64,000 nucleotides of DNA from Stenopsyche tienmushanensis (lineage: Eukaryota > Arthropoda > Insecta > Trichoptera > Stenopsychidae), in NCBI GenBank assembly GCA_008973525.1, contig WACJ01000307.1, positions 62,001 through 126,000 on the forward strand, read 5' to 3'. A model generated the notes under the pieces. The model saw only the letters and a list, made by a program, of their open reading frames with translations, ran no database searches and had not been told where the DNA came from. Within the stretch, counting starts at the first letter, position 1, and every line of letters begins with the position of its first letter. The position numbers and the translations under genes were made by a program. Positions 24,171 through 36,380 of the stretch are shown here, piece by piece.

Positions 24171-25524
24171 TTTTAAAACATTGGTTATTTTCCAAATATG
24201 GATGGTAGACTTCGAATTGTAGTGCCATTGTTTGGTTGCGCTATTTATACTGACACAATGCACGCTGGAATTTAAATGGGTGCATAAAAATTTGCAAGAA
24301 CGATTTGATTGGTCGTTTTTGAGCGGTGGAAAAATTCATTTTGATGAATTTATTTCGACGAAATTATCTCCGAGAAATGTTAATAATTCCGAACGGGGAG
24401 CGTTCCATCCATTATTATTGTTTATTTTGGATATTATACCGAAACGTGAAGATAATATTGTATTTACAATTATCATATGTCTGAAGATGCCACCATTTTT
24501 CTTTGTAAACAAGATCCGGACGCAGCCACTGGACCAACGCTGAGTTCGTTTTTTATCTGTGCGTTATTTCGGTTCGGCTTTATTCCGAGACATATACTAT
24601 GTTTTGGATGGAAATAGCCTCGGATAAATATTAGGATCAATACGGGAGCTATTTTAAATTCTTATGCATTTTATGTTGAGAAGGTCATATTTAAAGATTC
24701 TGCGACATTTAGAATTGTTTTATATATAATCTATATTTCTCGAATATTTTTGGCAGTAGAGCTAAAATCGAGTGTGCAGTGTCATGGTTTTCGTTTAGCT
24801 CCGTCGGTCGGTGTTTACAAACAAGAACTGCATCGCCACGTTGAGTTTCTGTCTCTGGAAATAACAGCAGTCCTACGAAAGCTCCTACACGTTATAAATT
24901 TAGGAAATAAATGTATATTAAGCTCAACGGCGTATTGTGCATTTCGCTCTTTGTGCCATAAATTGACACATGCGGATCCTTGCTTCGAAACAAAAAAAAC
25001 CCAAAGGAAGAAGGCAATAAATGGCAATATTTAAACTGCAGGCAATGAGTAAAAAAATCAGGTTTCTCTTTTATGCCTGGACCAAGTGCAATATGCTCTG
25101 CATGTGGCAAAGAAATGCGAGCGAGAAAAAGGCTCATAAAATAAGTCATATAATTCTGGTCCGCCATAAACGTCCTTATTCATTGTTTCCAAACATTTGG
25201 AGACGCTATTAAATTATAATCCAAGCTCCGAAGCCAGACATTATAATATACGAAGTCCCAAAAGTACCTATCGACCTAATGTATAAATTACCCTTGCTGT
25301 TTAAAAAAATTAGTTTTGACGAGTTCTTACCGATGTCGAAAAATGCGACGCAAAACTAACTATTGCATCAAGTATACAGTTTCTGATTGTAGTTCAACGT
25401 TTATGTATCGCCACACCGAAATTCAAATGATAACACAAAAGTTGAAATACGACTCTTCAATCTACAAACAATAGTTCACAAAGTGAAGATGTTACCAATA
25501 ATAATGATTATAGTCCAAATATAC
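24171..25524. other. No gene recognised
   Basis: A 103-codon ORF at 24,232-24,543 and overlapping ORFs at 24.75-25.2 kb have no recognisable domains and conflict with one another. Confidence 0.4.
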
Positions 25525-26230
25525 AACTAGATTCTATTCTGGAAGAGTTTGTTCCTTTGTTTATAACATTAAAATATTCGGTGGCAGAATTCAAACGAAG
25601 CAGTACAAGCTGCCAAGACGAACATCGACCAAATGAGGTGACCACGTCAAAAATCGTCGATTGAAAGTGCGCGAGCTAGCAGGCATGATATGGCAGGACC
25701 GTAATTAGGGAGTGGCAAAGCAGGCGCCTGCCACGGGCGCAACTGAGCTTGGGGCGCAAAACGCAGAATGGGTATGGCGTTCGATAGCAAGGCGCTCATT
25801 CGTCATGTCAGCGGTTCGAAAAGCGGACCGATTGGACCTTGTGGCCACTCCGTACTCTAATAGGGCTTTTTGCGGCTTTTACCTCGCACTCAGAGCGCAA
25901 GTGGCCACTCGAAGTCGAAAATGAGCGTGTCTTAAAAAAACTGTAGGGGGAGGGTGCAAGTTAGATACTTGCCACGGGCGCTTCATCCCCTCGTTCTCTG
26001 GTATGGCATTTAAAAAAGTGCTGCACTTCATATATTGACTGAAAATTTGGACACGAGAAAGCTATGCGCAAGGTGGGTGCCGCGTTTGCTCACAATGGAA
26101 CAAAAACAGCGTCGTAGTGATGTTTAAATCAAGCATTTGGAGATGTTTCACAGCAATAAAACCGATCAAACCATGGACGAAACATGGGTCCATTAATTCA
26201 CATCTGAGATAAAGGAACATAGGAACACTC
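25525..26230 (+). pseudogene. Mariner-1 transposase interrupted by a family A element
   Basis: 25,525-25,693 holds the N-terminal part ('tagattctattctggaagag' to 'aaagtgcgcgagctagcagg'). 26,001-26,230 resumes with 'gcatttaaaaaagtgctgca', 'tgcgcaaggtgggtgccgcg' and 'ccatggacgaaacatgggtc' (MDETW). Removing the insert restores the mariner order seen at 34.0 kb. Several frameshifts are present on both sides. Confidence 0.75.
25694..26000 (+). mobile_element. Family A element inserted in mariner-1
   Basis: It starts CAGGACCGTAATTAGGGAGT and includes the 'caggcgcctg' palindrome and hairpin module. It ends with an inverted-looking 'gccacgggcg...ctctg'. Direct near-repeats flank it (tgatatggca at left, tggtatggca at right, nine of ten identical). 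This fits an ~8-bp hAT duplication, but microhomology makes the exact borders ambiguous. Confidence 0.7.
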
Positions 26231-26627
26231 CACTAACAGGAGCTGTTTATTGATCCTGCTATTCGGGAGCATGCCAGCCCGCTCGACAAAAGTGCGCAAC
26301 AAGGTGTAAGCCCCGAATTTAATATCCATATCCATGCGCTCTGAGAACGAGGGAGAAACTAATTAGATTTTGTAACTTAAAACAAAACAAAAAACTATAT
26401 ACACATAAATATACTGTAAAATAAAACTAGAGCAATTCAACGAGTAAGATAGATACATATATATATAGGACGAAGTACCCCACAAGCTATATTTGTCCAA
26501 GCGGTCCGATTTTACGGACCGCTAATACGACGAATAAGCGCCTTGCGATCGAACGCCATACTCACGAGGGTTGTCCGAAGAAGACAGATTGGGTGCTTTC
26601 TTTAAATTATACATTGTTACGACCCTG
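26231..26627 (+). mobile_element. Family A fragment with right terminal repeat
   Basis: The block 'attcgggagcatgccagcccgctcg' matches 8,485. The hairpin module at 26,500 reads CGGTCCGATTTTACGGACCG. The copy ends 'gttacgaccctg', the inverse of CAGGGTCGTAAC. Confidence 0.65.
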
Positions 26628-27900
26628 TCCGAGACAAAAATTCGGAAGCTGCATTGAAGAACACATAGAAACTATGATATTGTTTTATTTTGAAAGCTTT
26701 GTCTTGCGTCGCAGTGATCTCTGTTGTCTTTACAACTTTTTTATCAACTGTAAATAAGCTCCGACAGAAAGACACGTTGTGGATTTTTATTTGGCTCTTC
26801 CGCACTATGCGTGAAATTCAATTTGTACGTTTGAGGGTGGATAAATGGTATTATTTCGTATTTTGAAATGGGTCGTTGACAGAGGTGTCCCAGAAAGGGT
26901 CCCCTTGTTTGACTTCAACCTGGTCGCCTTTGTTTGCAACGGTCTCTCGTCCCACCACTTGTGCACGTCAACCTGTCCTAACGAAATCATATTTGCCCGA
27001 GACATATTTCGAGCGTCCCGATGCTGCCCCGGAATACAGATTTGGAAGCATCGCGTTCTCAACGTCGATCATGCAAGCATACAGTAATATTTTTAATTAG
27101 TGAGTGGATATTTGTTAGGCTCGATGATATCTAGACTTGAGGAAGGTCTGAACACCTGTATTCATAAGTTGGGGGAGAATCCTATGGACAACAAAAGAAG
27201 GCTAAAAGTAAACGTTCCCCGAGTAGAATAAAAGCAAACAGGCACAAAGAGCACAGCTTAAAATTTATGGTGGAAAAAAAATCTCCAAATAGCCTGCAAG
27301 AGAGGCTGGGTTACAAAGATCAAATAGGACATAAAAAAAATAAAGCTCAAGTAACCTTGAAACGATTCTCGTCCTGTTTTGTACCCTTATTTTGGGACCC
27401 TAGGGGTGTAGCCGGAATAATAGCACTGTCTTTAAAAATTCATTAAATACAAATGACGTGAGATATCCTTGGAGGCGTCACGTAGCGCAATATTTCGCGC
27501 AAAAAACCATTTTTTATTGACCATTCACCGTAAAATAATTAGATAAAAAAGACGGGGTTCGACGTTAATTTATATTTTGGTAGTACAAAACGAATTGCCG
27601 GAAATGTTTGGAACGCAAAGAGTCCGCGCATTGAGTCTTCTTCGAGTATTTCTAGGAAAACATTCGATGAATGAAATGAATCTTCCATTTTTTTCTATTG
27701 TAATAATGGATGTAACATTTTTTGCGACGCCTAATTACAACCGAGAGCATCATATGATGTCCCAGAACAATGTTGAAGAGTTTCCGTTCATACTTTTTAA
27801 CCGTTAGCTCATGGCTCAGTCTAATCATGCTATTTTAAGATTTTATTAATAGTATCACATATTATGAGCCTCATGTTCAAAAGCAAAATATTATATGTTA
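26628..27900. other. No gene recognised
   Basis: Overlapping ORFs on both strands at 26.8-27.1 kb (75-85 codons) could be a retroelement remnant, but I recognise no motif. Confidence 0.35.
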
Positions 27901-27910
27901 TATCTATATA

Positions 27911-28004
27911 AAACCCTAACCGAACCGATATAAATGTAGTAACCGAAATACCGCAATAACCGAAACCAAAACCGAAATAAAATAAATAACTGTTCGAAGC
28001 TCTG
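27911..28004 (-). repeat. Family G (hAT-type MITE), partial copy
   Basis: The right end 'aactgttcgaagctctg' is the inverse of CAGAGCTTCGAAC. The interior holds repeated 'accgaaa' and 'aaccga' motifs as in the 10.56-kb copy. The left end is not preserved. Confidence 0.55.
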
Positions 28005-28099
28005 ATTCTAACTTTAGAACGAAAACAGATATTTTTATTAAATGCAAAAGTATGATTACCTTATATTGACACGACCTAATCTATAAATTTAAATTTGAA

Positions 28100-28140
28100 T
28101 GTCAGCGGTCTGAAAGGCGGACCGGCTGAACATTCATGTA
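28100..28140 (-). repeat. Isolated family A hairpin module
   Basis: 'gtcagcggtctgaaaggcggaccggctgaaca' is the hairpin module in reverse orientation with one arm mutated. Confidence 0.5.
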
Positions 28141-28344
28141 GCATTTTTGAAATCATATATAGATCTAGTAATATTTAAAGGGGTAATTCCAGTAATATTT
28201 TCACATATTCAGCATGCATTAACTGTATATATAAATACAAATATAGTCCCAAAAAGTAGCCGACCTAACGTATAGATAGCGGTTCCTGTTTTTAAAAAAA
28301 TACTATGATAGAAGGTGTCCAGACGCTATGTTGCTTTCGTGATA

Positions 28345-28466
28345 GTACAGACAATAGGAATAAAAGAGGACGGAGTGGCCACAAGGTTTGTACGTCCGAT
28401 CGGTCCGCTTTTCGGACCGCTGATATGACAAATGAGCACCTCGCGTTCGGATGCCATACCTGAACA
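28345..28466 (+). mobile_element. Family A internal fragment abutting mariner-1
   Basis: 'agaggacggagtggccacaa' leads to a perfect hairpin (CGGTCCG-CTTTT-CGGACCG) and then 'cgatatgaca.atgagc'. It stops at 'cctgaacatg', directly followed by mariner sequence. Confidence 0.65.
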
Positions 28467-28605
28467 TGCGCAAGATGGGTGCCGCGTTTGTTCACAGTGG
28501 AACTAAAACCGCGTCGTGGTGATGTTTCAATCGAATCTTTGGCGATGTTTCACAGCATTAAAGCAGAGTTTTTGCATCAATTCAGGATGAAATATGGATC
28601 CATGA
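28467..28605 (+). pseudogene. Mariner-1 transposase middle fragment
   Basis: A frame reads MPRLFTVELKPRRGDVSIES, then LAMFHSIKAEFLHQF. This corresponds to the segment between the helix-turn-helix and the first catalytic motif. The expected MDETW is replaced by 'aggatgaaatatggatcc' (RMKYGS in this frame), so the motif is shifted or lost. Confidence 0.75.
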
Positions 28606-28609
28606 GGGT

Positions 28610-29100
28610 GACCGCAAGGACACTCTCATTCTCAAATTCAAGTGACCACTTGCGCTCTAAGCGCAGGGGAGGCACTAACTAGATTTTGTAACTTAAAACA
28701 ACAAAAAACACTAAGATAGCGGCATAAATTAGTAAGATAGATAAACATATAGTTTTTATGTGTGGGGGAGAAGTCAAGACTCGTTTTCGACCTCAATTGG
28801 CGCGAGCCATCTATGTAAGTTAGCCTTTGAGGAAGCTTCCGTGATCGCATAGAACATAAAATATGCCGCAAAAAGCCCTAAAATAAGACGAAGTGATCAC
28901 AAGGCCTGCGTGTCTAATCGGTCCGCTTTTGAGACTGCTGATATGACGAATTAACGCCTCGCGATCGGACGCCATAAGTAGAATGGTCAAATAAAATAAA
29001 AACCATGTGCAACTCTCGACTGGGTCTGTATTCTGTGCTTTGCGTCCCAAGTCCAGTTGCGCCCGTGGCGGGCGCCTGCTTTGCCACCCCCTTGTTACCT
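28610..29100. mobile_element. Family A fragments in two pieces
   Basis: 'cacttgcgctctaagcgcagg' and 'agattttgtaacttaaaaca' match 26.35 kb. The hairpin module follows at 28,910-28,980. A terminal block on the minus strand then ends 'gcctgctttgccacccccttgttac'. The order resembles that at 54.2-54.55 kb. Confidence 0.6.
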
Positions 29101-30319
29101 GCTATATATAACGCAAGCGGAGATGCTACAAGTGTAATTTTTGATTAACTGGCCCGGCATAAGATGTGTTATATCAATCAATTTATATTTAATTTTCTTA
29201 GGCTGATTTTATATCAATATTGAAGGTATATTTTATAGAATTTGCTTTTTTAACGACAGAGGACGTCTTTTAGATTAATACTAATTGGCCAAAATTGTAT
29301 TATAGAGCAAGTGGTAGCACTGCCCTCGGGCAGATAATATTCGATGTTCGCTAAATTTGGTGAGAGCGAGTGAAGATTCGGGCTGTCCCCGAGAGAATGT
29401 CAAAAATGGAAAAGAGCAAGCGCTCTTTTGGCGGCAAAATGAGGAAAGTCACGACTGCGTAAATAGATCAGGACAGAGAGAAGTAAACGTGCATCTGCAC
29501 GAGGTGATCTCCCGCCAAGATGGAAGGTTAAATAAAGCATAAACGAGAAAACTCACTCCGAAGCTGAAATAGAACAAAGAAAAGTGTTTTCAAACACTTG
29601 GCAACGATACGGGCATATTTTTTATTCAAATTTTGATACGCAGTAAGCGTCCCTATAAATAGAAAATGTGACTTACAGGACTTAAACGCGTCTTCATTGT
29701 TCATCTTCCCTGAAGGATGCATCGCCCGAGATTTTTATCGCCGAATGCTATTTCAAAAGATACAATTCCAAGGAACGACTACACCCATGGCTTGCCGAAG
29801 GCTCCTCGGGATGGTAGTAATAAGGGTCCGAGGCGAGCCGCGAACCACCTAACTTTTAAGCTTCTAAACACGACCCACTAAATGTACCAACAGGTTGTTT
29901 TCAAACTCAGTGGAATTTAATTTAACTTATGCATTTACTTTGACAATCTTCCCATAATATTATGCTATGATCATCAAGGTATAGCCAACAATGTCTTAGT
30001 TTAGAAGCCGAATTTATTCTTTAAATTTTCTTATTTAATCAAAGAATTTACTAAATCAGCCAAATCAATGTAAATTAATGTATCATTAAACTACGATATA
30101 AAAACTTTTCAATCAGAGAAATAGCTATAAAACACAATATATCCATCGAGAGGATGCATTATGCCATTAGAAGCTATCAAGAGATTTGATCTTTGAAGAA
30201 CAGGAAAAGACCAGACCGCCCAAAATCTACTACGGGCACGAATTGGTCGCAGAACTAAACAAAATTAGATCATTCTTGTATGTATATATATCAAATTTAA
30301 TTCATATAGACTTTAATTG
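29101..30319. other. No gene recognised
   Basis: GC content rises at 29,320-29,530 and 29,700-29,870, but no domain or repeat match is apparent. Confidence 0.4.
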
Positions 30320-30391
30320 GAGCGCTGAAAAAACCAAACGTTTTGCTTATGTAGCGTGGTCCCTATCTTGACACTATAGAAGGGTTGACTG
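30320..30391 (+). mobile_element. Family E pogo-like MITE, right end
   Basis: 'tagcgtggtccctatcttga' precedes 'cactatagaagggttgactg' and TA. Only about 70 bp are recognisable. Confidence 0.55.
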
Positions 30392-30393
30392 TA

Positions 30394-31825
30394 TTTAACT
30401 TATTTTTTATCTGTGTACAGCAAAATAACATAACTCAATTATATTTTGTGCTATATTCCAATAAAACCCAATTAAATAGTTCTATGCATTTTTTAAATTT
30501 ATTTATCTCTACTGCTATTAAAACCGTATTTTAAATTTAAATACACAGTCCCCTGACATAACAGTCACATGTATCAATTTTTTAGAAAATACTTAATATT
30601 TTCTAAATGAATGGAAATATAAAACAATTTGTATTCTCCCTGTGGATTTCTCTAGAGGGTTTGTTATTATTTTTTATTGGCATAATTCTACAAGCGTAGC
30701 TGTAAAAAACGCATACAAACATGCACTTTATTCCCATGCTGAAATGATTTATTATTTAATGCAATTAATAGTGATTTTGCAATTTATAAAGCAGCTATTG
30801 ACATGTTTTAATTTTTAAAAGGGAAGAATTTCGGCATTAAATGATAATATCGTTACCTTTGAACAATTGAAATATTTTGTGAATGAATGAAAATTGTATT
30901 TTATTTATCAAACGCTATTATTATGTTATATTTAACGATAAGAATAATTTATAAACTATGCAATGTGTAAAATGAACAAAAAAGATAGTGTGCCATCTAT
31001 GTGAAAATGCTGAAATCTTTGAAAGCCATTCTACTTTGATACAATTTCTTCAAATTCTAGAATAATACTATGTAAATTCTAAAAATGTTTATTCAATATT
31101 TTAATATTATGCTGTAAAATATCATATTTGATAAAAAATATAAACAATTTTGTATCAATTTTTAAGTTTTAAAAAACATTTTAGATTAAATTATTTTTTA
31201 TATCATATGTGTATGCAGCATTTTATCTAAAAATGCATATGACAGTGCTTTCACAACTGGAAGCTGCATCTTTGAGCTTTCACATTGTGAGATTTTTGGG
31301 ATCCTCAGGCTCATAGAGCCAATAAAATATGATTAATAAGCGAGGGCTTGTCTTCCCAAAACGGGATATCTCAAAGGTCTGCCTTTATTTAATGGCTTCC
31401 CATGTAAAATTGTGAGCGCAGGAGTGTAAAAACAGAAATGCATGTGTGTACGGGTCTCCATTGCAACCGAATATATGCACAGAACTGGTTTGGCTTGCCC
31501 AAAACGCTCTCGTTTCATAGGTTTTTTTTTCAAAAGCAACATGCCTTTATAAAACGACCGTCGATCGAATCGACGATCCCGATTCAGAAAAGGCGAATTG
31601 GAAATGCTAAAATGTTGCCAAAACGAACCGTCATGCATTGTTTGGGAGGTTTTCTTATAACTGCTTATTTGGTTTTGCCGAGCACGATGTAATAAAAGCC
31701 TTCGGATCAAAAACAAAGAAGCAAAAACCCGAATCGATTATTTCTGAAGAATAAAGCGACTGAAGGTTTTATAACCGTCGACGACAAATTAAATAATGCT
31801 TAAAACGCACTCATACATTCATTTA
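30394..31825. other. No gene recognised
   Basis: A 127-codon minus-strand ORF (31,333-31,716) and an 84-codon plus-strand ORF lie opposite each other. Neither has a recognisable domain. Confidence 0.4.
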
Positions 31826-31920
31826 CAGTCAATCCTTCTATAGCGTCGAGATAGGGACCACGCTATAGAAACAAAACGCTATAGAAAATGAAACGCCCAT
31901 ACAATTTTTTGACGTTTTTC
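31826..31920 (+). mobile_element. Family E pogo-like MITE, left end
   Basis: It begins CAGTCAATCCTTCTATAGCG after TA. The internal 'gatagggaccacgctataga' block follows. The right end is missing. Confidence 0.65.
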
Positions 31921-32249
31921 GACATTTTAAGGCAATTTTTGACCGGACACAGCCACGGAAACATCTCTGTAAGTTATTTTATTTGAAGAACTATTGTTAA
32001 GCATTACTTTTGTGTAACAGATTTTGTTTTTATTGTCGAGGGTAAAATATCCAGACCCGAAACAAACGAAGTACACATTTGGCATTATATGCTGCTTTTT
32101 TAAAAAAAATGAAACAAAAGCCAGTAAAACACTCAAAAATGTTTATGGCGAAGTGGTAACATAAAGCAGATGCCAATATTAATTCCAGAAATTTAAATCT
32201 GGTAATAGAAGATTAAGAGATGAACCGAAAAAGAGACGACTCTTGAATT

Positions 32250-32901
32250 TTGATAATTGAGTTGCACGCGGTATTTATTTTACTTGACCATTTTACTCTA
32301 AATGCATTGATGGCAGTATTATGCAGTCATTTTTGGTATCTTGCATGGGATACAACTGCGCGTTCGTTTGCAGATTCTACTTGCTTTTTGCGCCAGATAA
32401 GTCTGCATATCGTCTTTGCAGCACTAAAGTAATAAGTAAAGTTTAATAAATAGGTATTATATACTGACGCATGACGGTATTTGACGGTAACTGTGCGTCA
32501 ATGGGTTAAATGAGATTATTTCAAAACTGCATTTTAACAAAACTGCTTAAATTTTTTTGATTGAACTGGCTGAATTTTTGGAAGGTTTTTTACTATAATA
32601 TTGTTGATTGTATATCCCTAAACTTTTAAGGTTTTCGCATAAAAAAAATACTTTTTTGGGGTTAACTTTGTCAAGAATATATAAAAATTTAACTAAAAAT
32701 TAAAAAAAAATCGTTTTCAGATCAATGGAAAAAATCCGACGAATTAACAACTTCTTGATATCACGAAAAAAGCGCCTAATGGAATTGCCATTTTGTTATG
32801 TTAAAAACTAAAATTAGCACTTTTTGTAATGTAATGTAGCAAAATTGGGAGGGGAGGTGGCGCAATTTAAATTCTTACTACGGACCCTAGTTATGGCTCT
32901 G
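32250..32901 (+). mobile_element. Family A-related hAT-like element, right end
   Basis: It shares 'tttattttacttgaccattttac' with the 12.6-kb copy and 'gaactggctgaatttttgga' with 19.73 kb. It closes 'tacggaccctagttatggctctg', the inverse of CAGAGCCATAACTAGGGTCC, which matches the left end at 19,300. There is no ORF, so it is a nonautonomous relic. Confidence 0.6.
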
Positions 32902-33367
32902 ATGAGGATGCCAAAGCGATGAGAAAGAGATGTTGAATAAAGAAGGGAAATATTATATATCTTTTGTTTTTAATAAATTTGATTTTTTTATATTAAATAC
33001 GCGAATACTTTTAGATACCCCTAATACAATAATACAGCAGTGTAACATAGATAGCGGCTATTGTATATGTTAGATTGTATCAAGATTGGTCAAGCGATTA
33101 TGAAGGGTGGTACGCTTCTTCAGATTGACATAGGGGTGACTAAAATCCCTTAACAAAAAAAAATGTGTACAGTACGCTCAAAAAAATAGGAACTATGTTT
33201 ATAAATAATTAAAAATAAGCATATCACAATATATTGGATTAAATTTGCTAAAAATGTTGCCTTTAATCGAAGGCTTTTTCGACGTCTATGACGCAGACTT
33301 AATAGACTTTTTTTTGTATATACAATAATTATTTCATTTTAAATCGGCTGTTAAATTGATCCCAGAT
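32902..33367. other. No gene recognised
   Basis: AT-rich intergenic sequence. Confidence 0.4.
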
Positions 33368-33520
33368 TATATTTTCAGCAGCAGAGCCATCGGTAGATCC
33401 CAACTACGCTGTGCTGATGATCTTGACGATGACCCCAAGCGTCTGGGCTTGGCCAACTGGAAGGAAGTTCAAAGCAGACGTAAATGGCAGAAAGCATTGT
33501 CGGTGAATGGCGATCTCTGA
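33368..33520 (+). pseudogene. Non-LTR retrotransposon polyprotein C-terminal tail
   Basis: The frame gives SRAIGRSQLRCADDLDDDPK, then RLGLANWKEVQSRRKWQKAL and a stop. 'GRP.LRW.DDL..D.KRLG...W...AQ.R..W' is the usual last segment of many insect non-LTR reverse transcriptase proteins, where the R...W near the start is Trp. Here that Trp is Cys. The fragment is 5'-truncated and about 47 codons long. I cannot assign the clade. Confidence 0.55.
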
Positions 33521-34007
33521 TTTTAACCGAATAAATAATTATATTCTCATGAAGTTACCCTGACACTTGTGTATCGGGGCGGAATTGCTAGCCGGGTTGA
33601 AAGCTCTTCCAAATTGAAAAAAATAACATTTTTGTTCCCAGCGCGTTTAGTATGGTTCATTGCTCCATGCGAGGAGTCTCGCCTCCGCAGCACTAGACTT
33701 CTCAACCATACCATTTTAATCCACTGAAGCTGTCAAACGATCGATAACAGTGCGCTCGTATTATGTTAAACAATATTTTTTTATACATTATTTACAACTA
33801 TCCGTAGGAAGCACTCTGCTCCGCTCTTTCAGCTCCGCTTCGACTTTGACGGATTAATTAAAAGATGGAATTGTCTATAATATAATTTATTCAGTCACGA
33901 TATTTGACGATGACCACGAGGCAAAAGCGTTTAATATGAGGCGGAGTTCAGTTTCGTGGATCGAAAATGGACGCGGCGGCGAACGGACCATAAAATGATC
34001 GACCATG
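33521..34007. other. No gene recognised
   Basis: Some GC-richer stretches occur at 33.6-33.8 kb but show no ORF of interest. Confidence 0.4.
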
Positions 34008-34242
34008 ACGATATGGCATTTAAAAATGTGTCGCACTTCGCATACTGACTGAAAGTTTGGACATGTGAAAGCTATGCGCAAGGTGGATGCCGCGTTTGCT
34101 CACAATAAAACAAAAACAACGTGGTAATGATGTTTCAATTAAGCGTTTAGCGATGCTTCACAGCAATATAGCCGAGTTTTTGCGTCGATTCTTAACCATG
34201 GATGAAACATGGGACAACAAACATGAACCATCACTTCACACC
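34008..34242 (+). pseudogene. Mariner-1 transposase middle fragment
   Basis: 'gatatggcatttaaaaatgtg' begins the segment equivalent to GISKSAVHR. MPRLLTIKQKQRGNDVSIKR, LAMLHSNIAEFLRRF and LTMDETW follow. The copy is cut at 'cttcacacccgag', where family C begins. Confidence 0.8.
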
Positions 34243-34830
34243 CGAGTAGGGAATCCAATCCTGGGATCCTGGACAGTTTTAGGTGTTTATGAATCTCAGG
34301 AATAGCAAACGTAATTCCGAAAAATTCGGGATTGAACTTTTTATCTAACAGAAATCGTACACCTCACCAGCACGACGAAGGCTACTAAATCGAGACATTC
34401 CCGCCGAAATCTGGATGCTTGGAAACTGTGGCGTAACTATTAATTGGTGAGTTTAGGCGACGCCTAGGGGAATTAACTGTCTAATCTATGTATACATTTA
34501 TGTTTTTCAAATTGTTTTCCTTACCGATGATGTATTTACTACACCTCGACTCTATTAATGGGAATATCGATACGAAATATAATAGATACGGGCTTCAGAA
34601 TTTTTGTATTTCTCCGTAATATAATCGCGAATCACATCAAAGAATTATAGTATGTAAGTATATATCTGCGGCGACGGAAATAAATTATTTGTTGGGAAAT
34701 CGAGAATTTTGCGGGTTTATTTTTGAATTGTATTTTTATCTTTTCTTGAGTAAATAAAATTCTTTCGCTTTCAAGTTATTTTTTATATTTTTAAATGTAA
34801 TTTCTTAAACTATTGAATCCCGGTCACGGG
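34243..34830 (+). mobile_element. Family C nonautonomous DNA element, nearly full length
   Basis: It begins TAGGGAATCCAATCCTGGGA directly after mariner sequence. The middle carries 'acctcaccagcacgacgaag', 'actgtctaatctatgtatac', 'tgatgtatttactacacctc' and 'ctgcggcgacggaaataaat'. It closes near 'gaatcccggtcacgggatcc'. There is no transposase. Confidence 0.75.
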
Positions 34831-34839
34831 ATCCCGGGT

Positions 34840-34965
34840 TAAACGGTCTGTGTGTACAACCGGTACGCTGGTTAAAAGGTCTGTGTGTCCAACCGGTCCG
34901 CTTTTAAGACCGTTGATACGACGAATGAGCGCGTCTGCGTCCATGAACGAATCTCCGCACGAACA
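34840..34965 (+). mobile_element. Family A hairpin fragment
   Basis: 'ggtctgtgtgtccaaccggt' precedes a decayed hairpin and 'gacgaatgagcgcgtctgcgtccatgaac'. The last block is shared with 9,755. Confidence 0.55.
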
Positions 34966-35099
34966 AGACAATTCACCAGTTCACACATCGTTCATCACTC
35001 GATTCAATGCCGTCATCCTGGTCTAAGGCGTATAAATCGAAAATCTGTTAAATTATCTCAGAGTGATCTTTGTTTGTCGTAATATCCGATTCTGAATGT

Positions 35100-35560
35100 T
35101 TCCAACCTAATCCAGAGATTGAATTTGTGGCAAATTTCCGGCACTTCCGTTCGAATGTTCCGCGGCGGATGTCGCGTCGAGTGGCGACCGGAAATAGAAG
35201 ACAGACCGTTCGATGAAAAGGCTCATGCGCATTGCACATTTTCCTCTTCCATTATTGAGCAAGAGTTTCATCCCCTCTCTGGGAAAAGCGGTCTGTATCA
35301 GCTGGACACTTCTTCCTCCATCTCTGCTTTTCCACCACGTCGCGAGTGCTTCTCGTCCTGTGTCTCCGCTTTTTAAATGTGAGCCAAAACAAATACCTAC
35401 ACGTGTCGTTTCTTTTTTTGTAATGCATCCCTGCCCACTTTTGTATCGAAGCCACACGACGATTAATCACCGACTGGCATTGAATGCGACGCACGTCTGG
35501 ACGATGACAATTTGCTCGGAGGCGGATGACCAAACCTTCCGTCGATACTGCGTCTTATAT
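35100..35560 (+). promoter_or_regulatory. GC- and CpG-richer block, possible promoter or 5' untranslated exon
   Basis: Compared with its AT-rich surroundings, this block has many CpG sites (for example around 35,135-35,185). ORFs of 85-131 codons run in several frames on both strands, as expected of GC-richer non-coding DNA. It lies about 1 kb upstream of the coding start at 36,419, whose exon appears to begin at a splice acceptor, so a transcription start here is plausible. No core promoter element is certain. Confidence 0.35.
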
Positions 35561-36380
35561 TTTCATCAACTCAAGAAGTGCTCGATTTCTTTGACATTCC
35601 AAATTTAAGCAAAAAAAATAAAATAATTAATTACCACGTTCCAAAAACATCAAATCCTATTTGATACTTCATAGCTATGTACATGTTGCGCATCCTAAAT
35701 AATTTAAAAGGCGTTTCTTTAGCCCATTGTGAGCTGAAAATGTTATTCATTTGCAAAGCATAAGTGTTTTTAAAAAAAAATGAAATTTATTTTTCATTAT
35801 GAAAACCTTTAAAATTCATTTATTGAAATAATATTTTTTTAAAAATAAAATCAGTGAAAATTACTATATTAAATTTTTCCTTGTGATATATTACTAAAAT
35901 AAATATTAAAGTAATTTTCCTATTTTTCCACATTTATAAATGAGTAAATCTTGAATAAGATTAAATTTTTATTTGCTGAAAAATATAAATAAATATTTAT
36001 GATGATTGTAGATTGTATGAAACCCAACTGATGCCCTTTGCGGACCGTGCAATCAGGGGTGACCCCAGAACGATTTCAGGTTAGTTAAACCCCGTTATTG
36101 CTTAAAAATATCTTTTAAAATAGTAATATTATATAATTAATATGTTTGTGTAAAAATTGAATTGATAATTAATATAAATCCATTACAAATTAGATATTTA
36201 TTTGATGTTATTTGATTGAAATTTATATAAATTCATTTATAACGCACAGAATGCAAGCATTTAAGGAACCAATAATTGCTAATCTATGATTAATTCATTG
36301 AATTTGTTCAAATTTGTTAATTTAAAAATATCGTTTTATGTAATTAAAATTATATTTGTATTGCAAATTGTGTTTTTGTA

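Noticed and set aside
24232..24543. 103-codon ORF
   Set aside because: No motif, AT-driven amino-acid content, and it adjoins the family I repeat.
31333..31716. 127-codon minus-strand ORF, with an 84-codon ORF opposite
   Set aside because: No recognisable domain, frames conflict with each other, and the composition is as expected from a GC-richer noncoding patch.
35107..35608. Five overlapping ORFs of 63-131 codons on both strands
   Set aside because: Several frames are open at once, which reflects base composition. None shows a protein motif or splice context, so I prefer a regulatory or untranslated interpretation.
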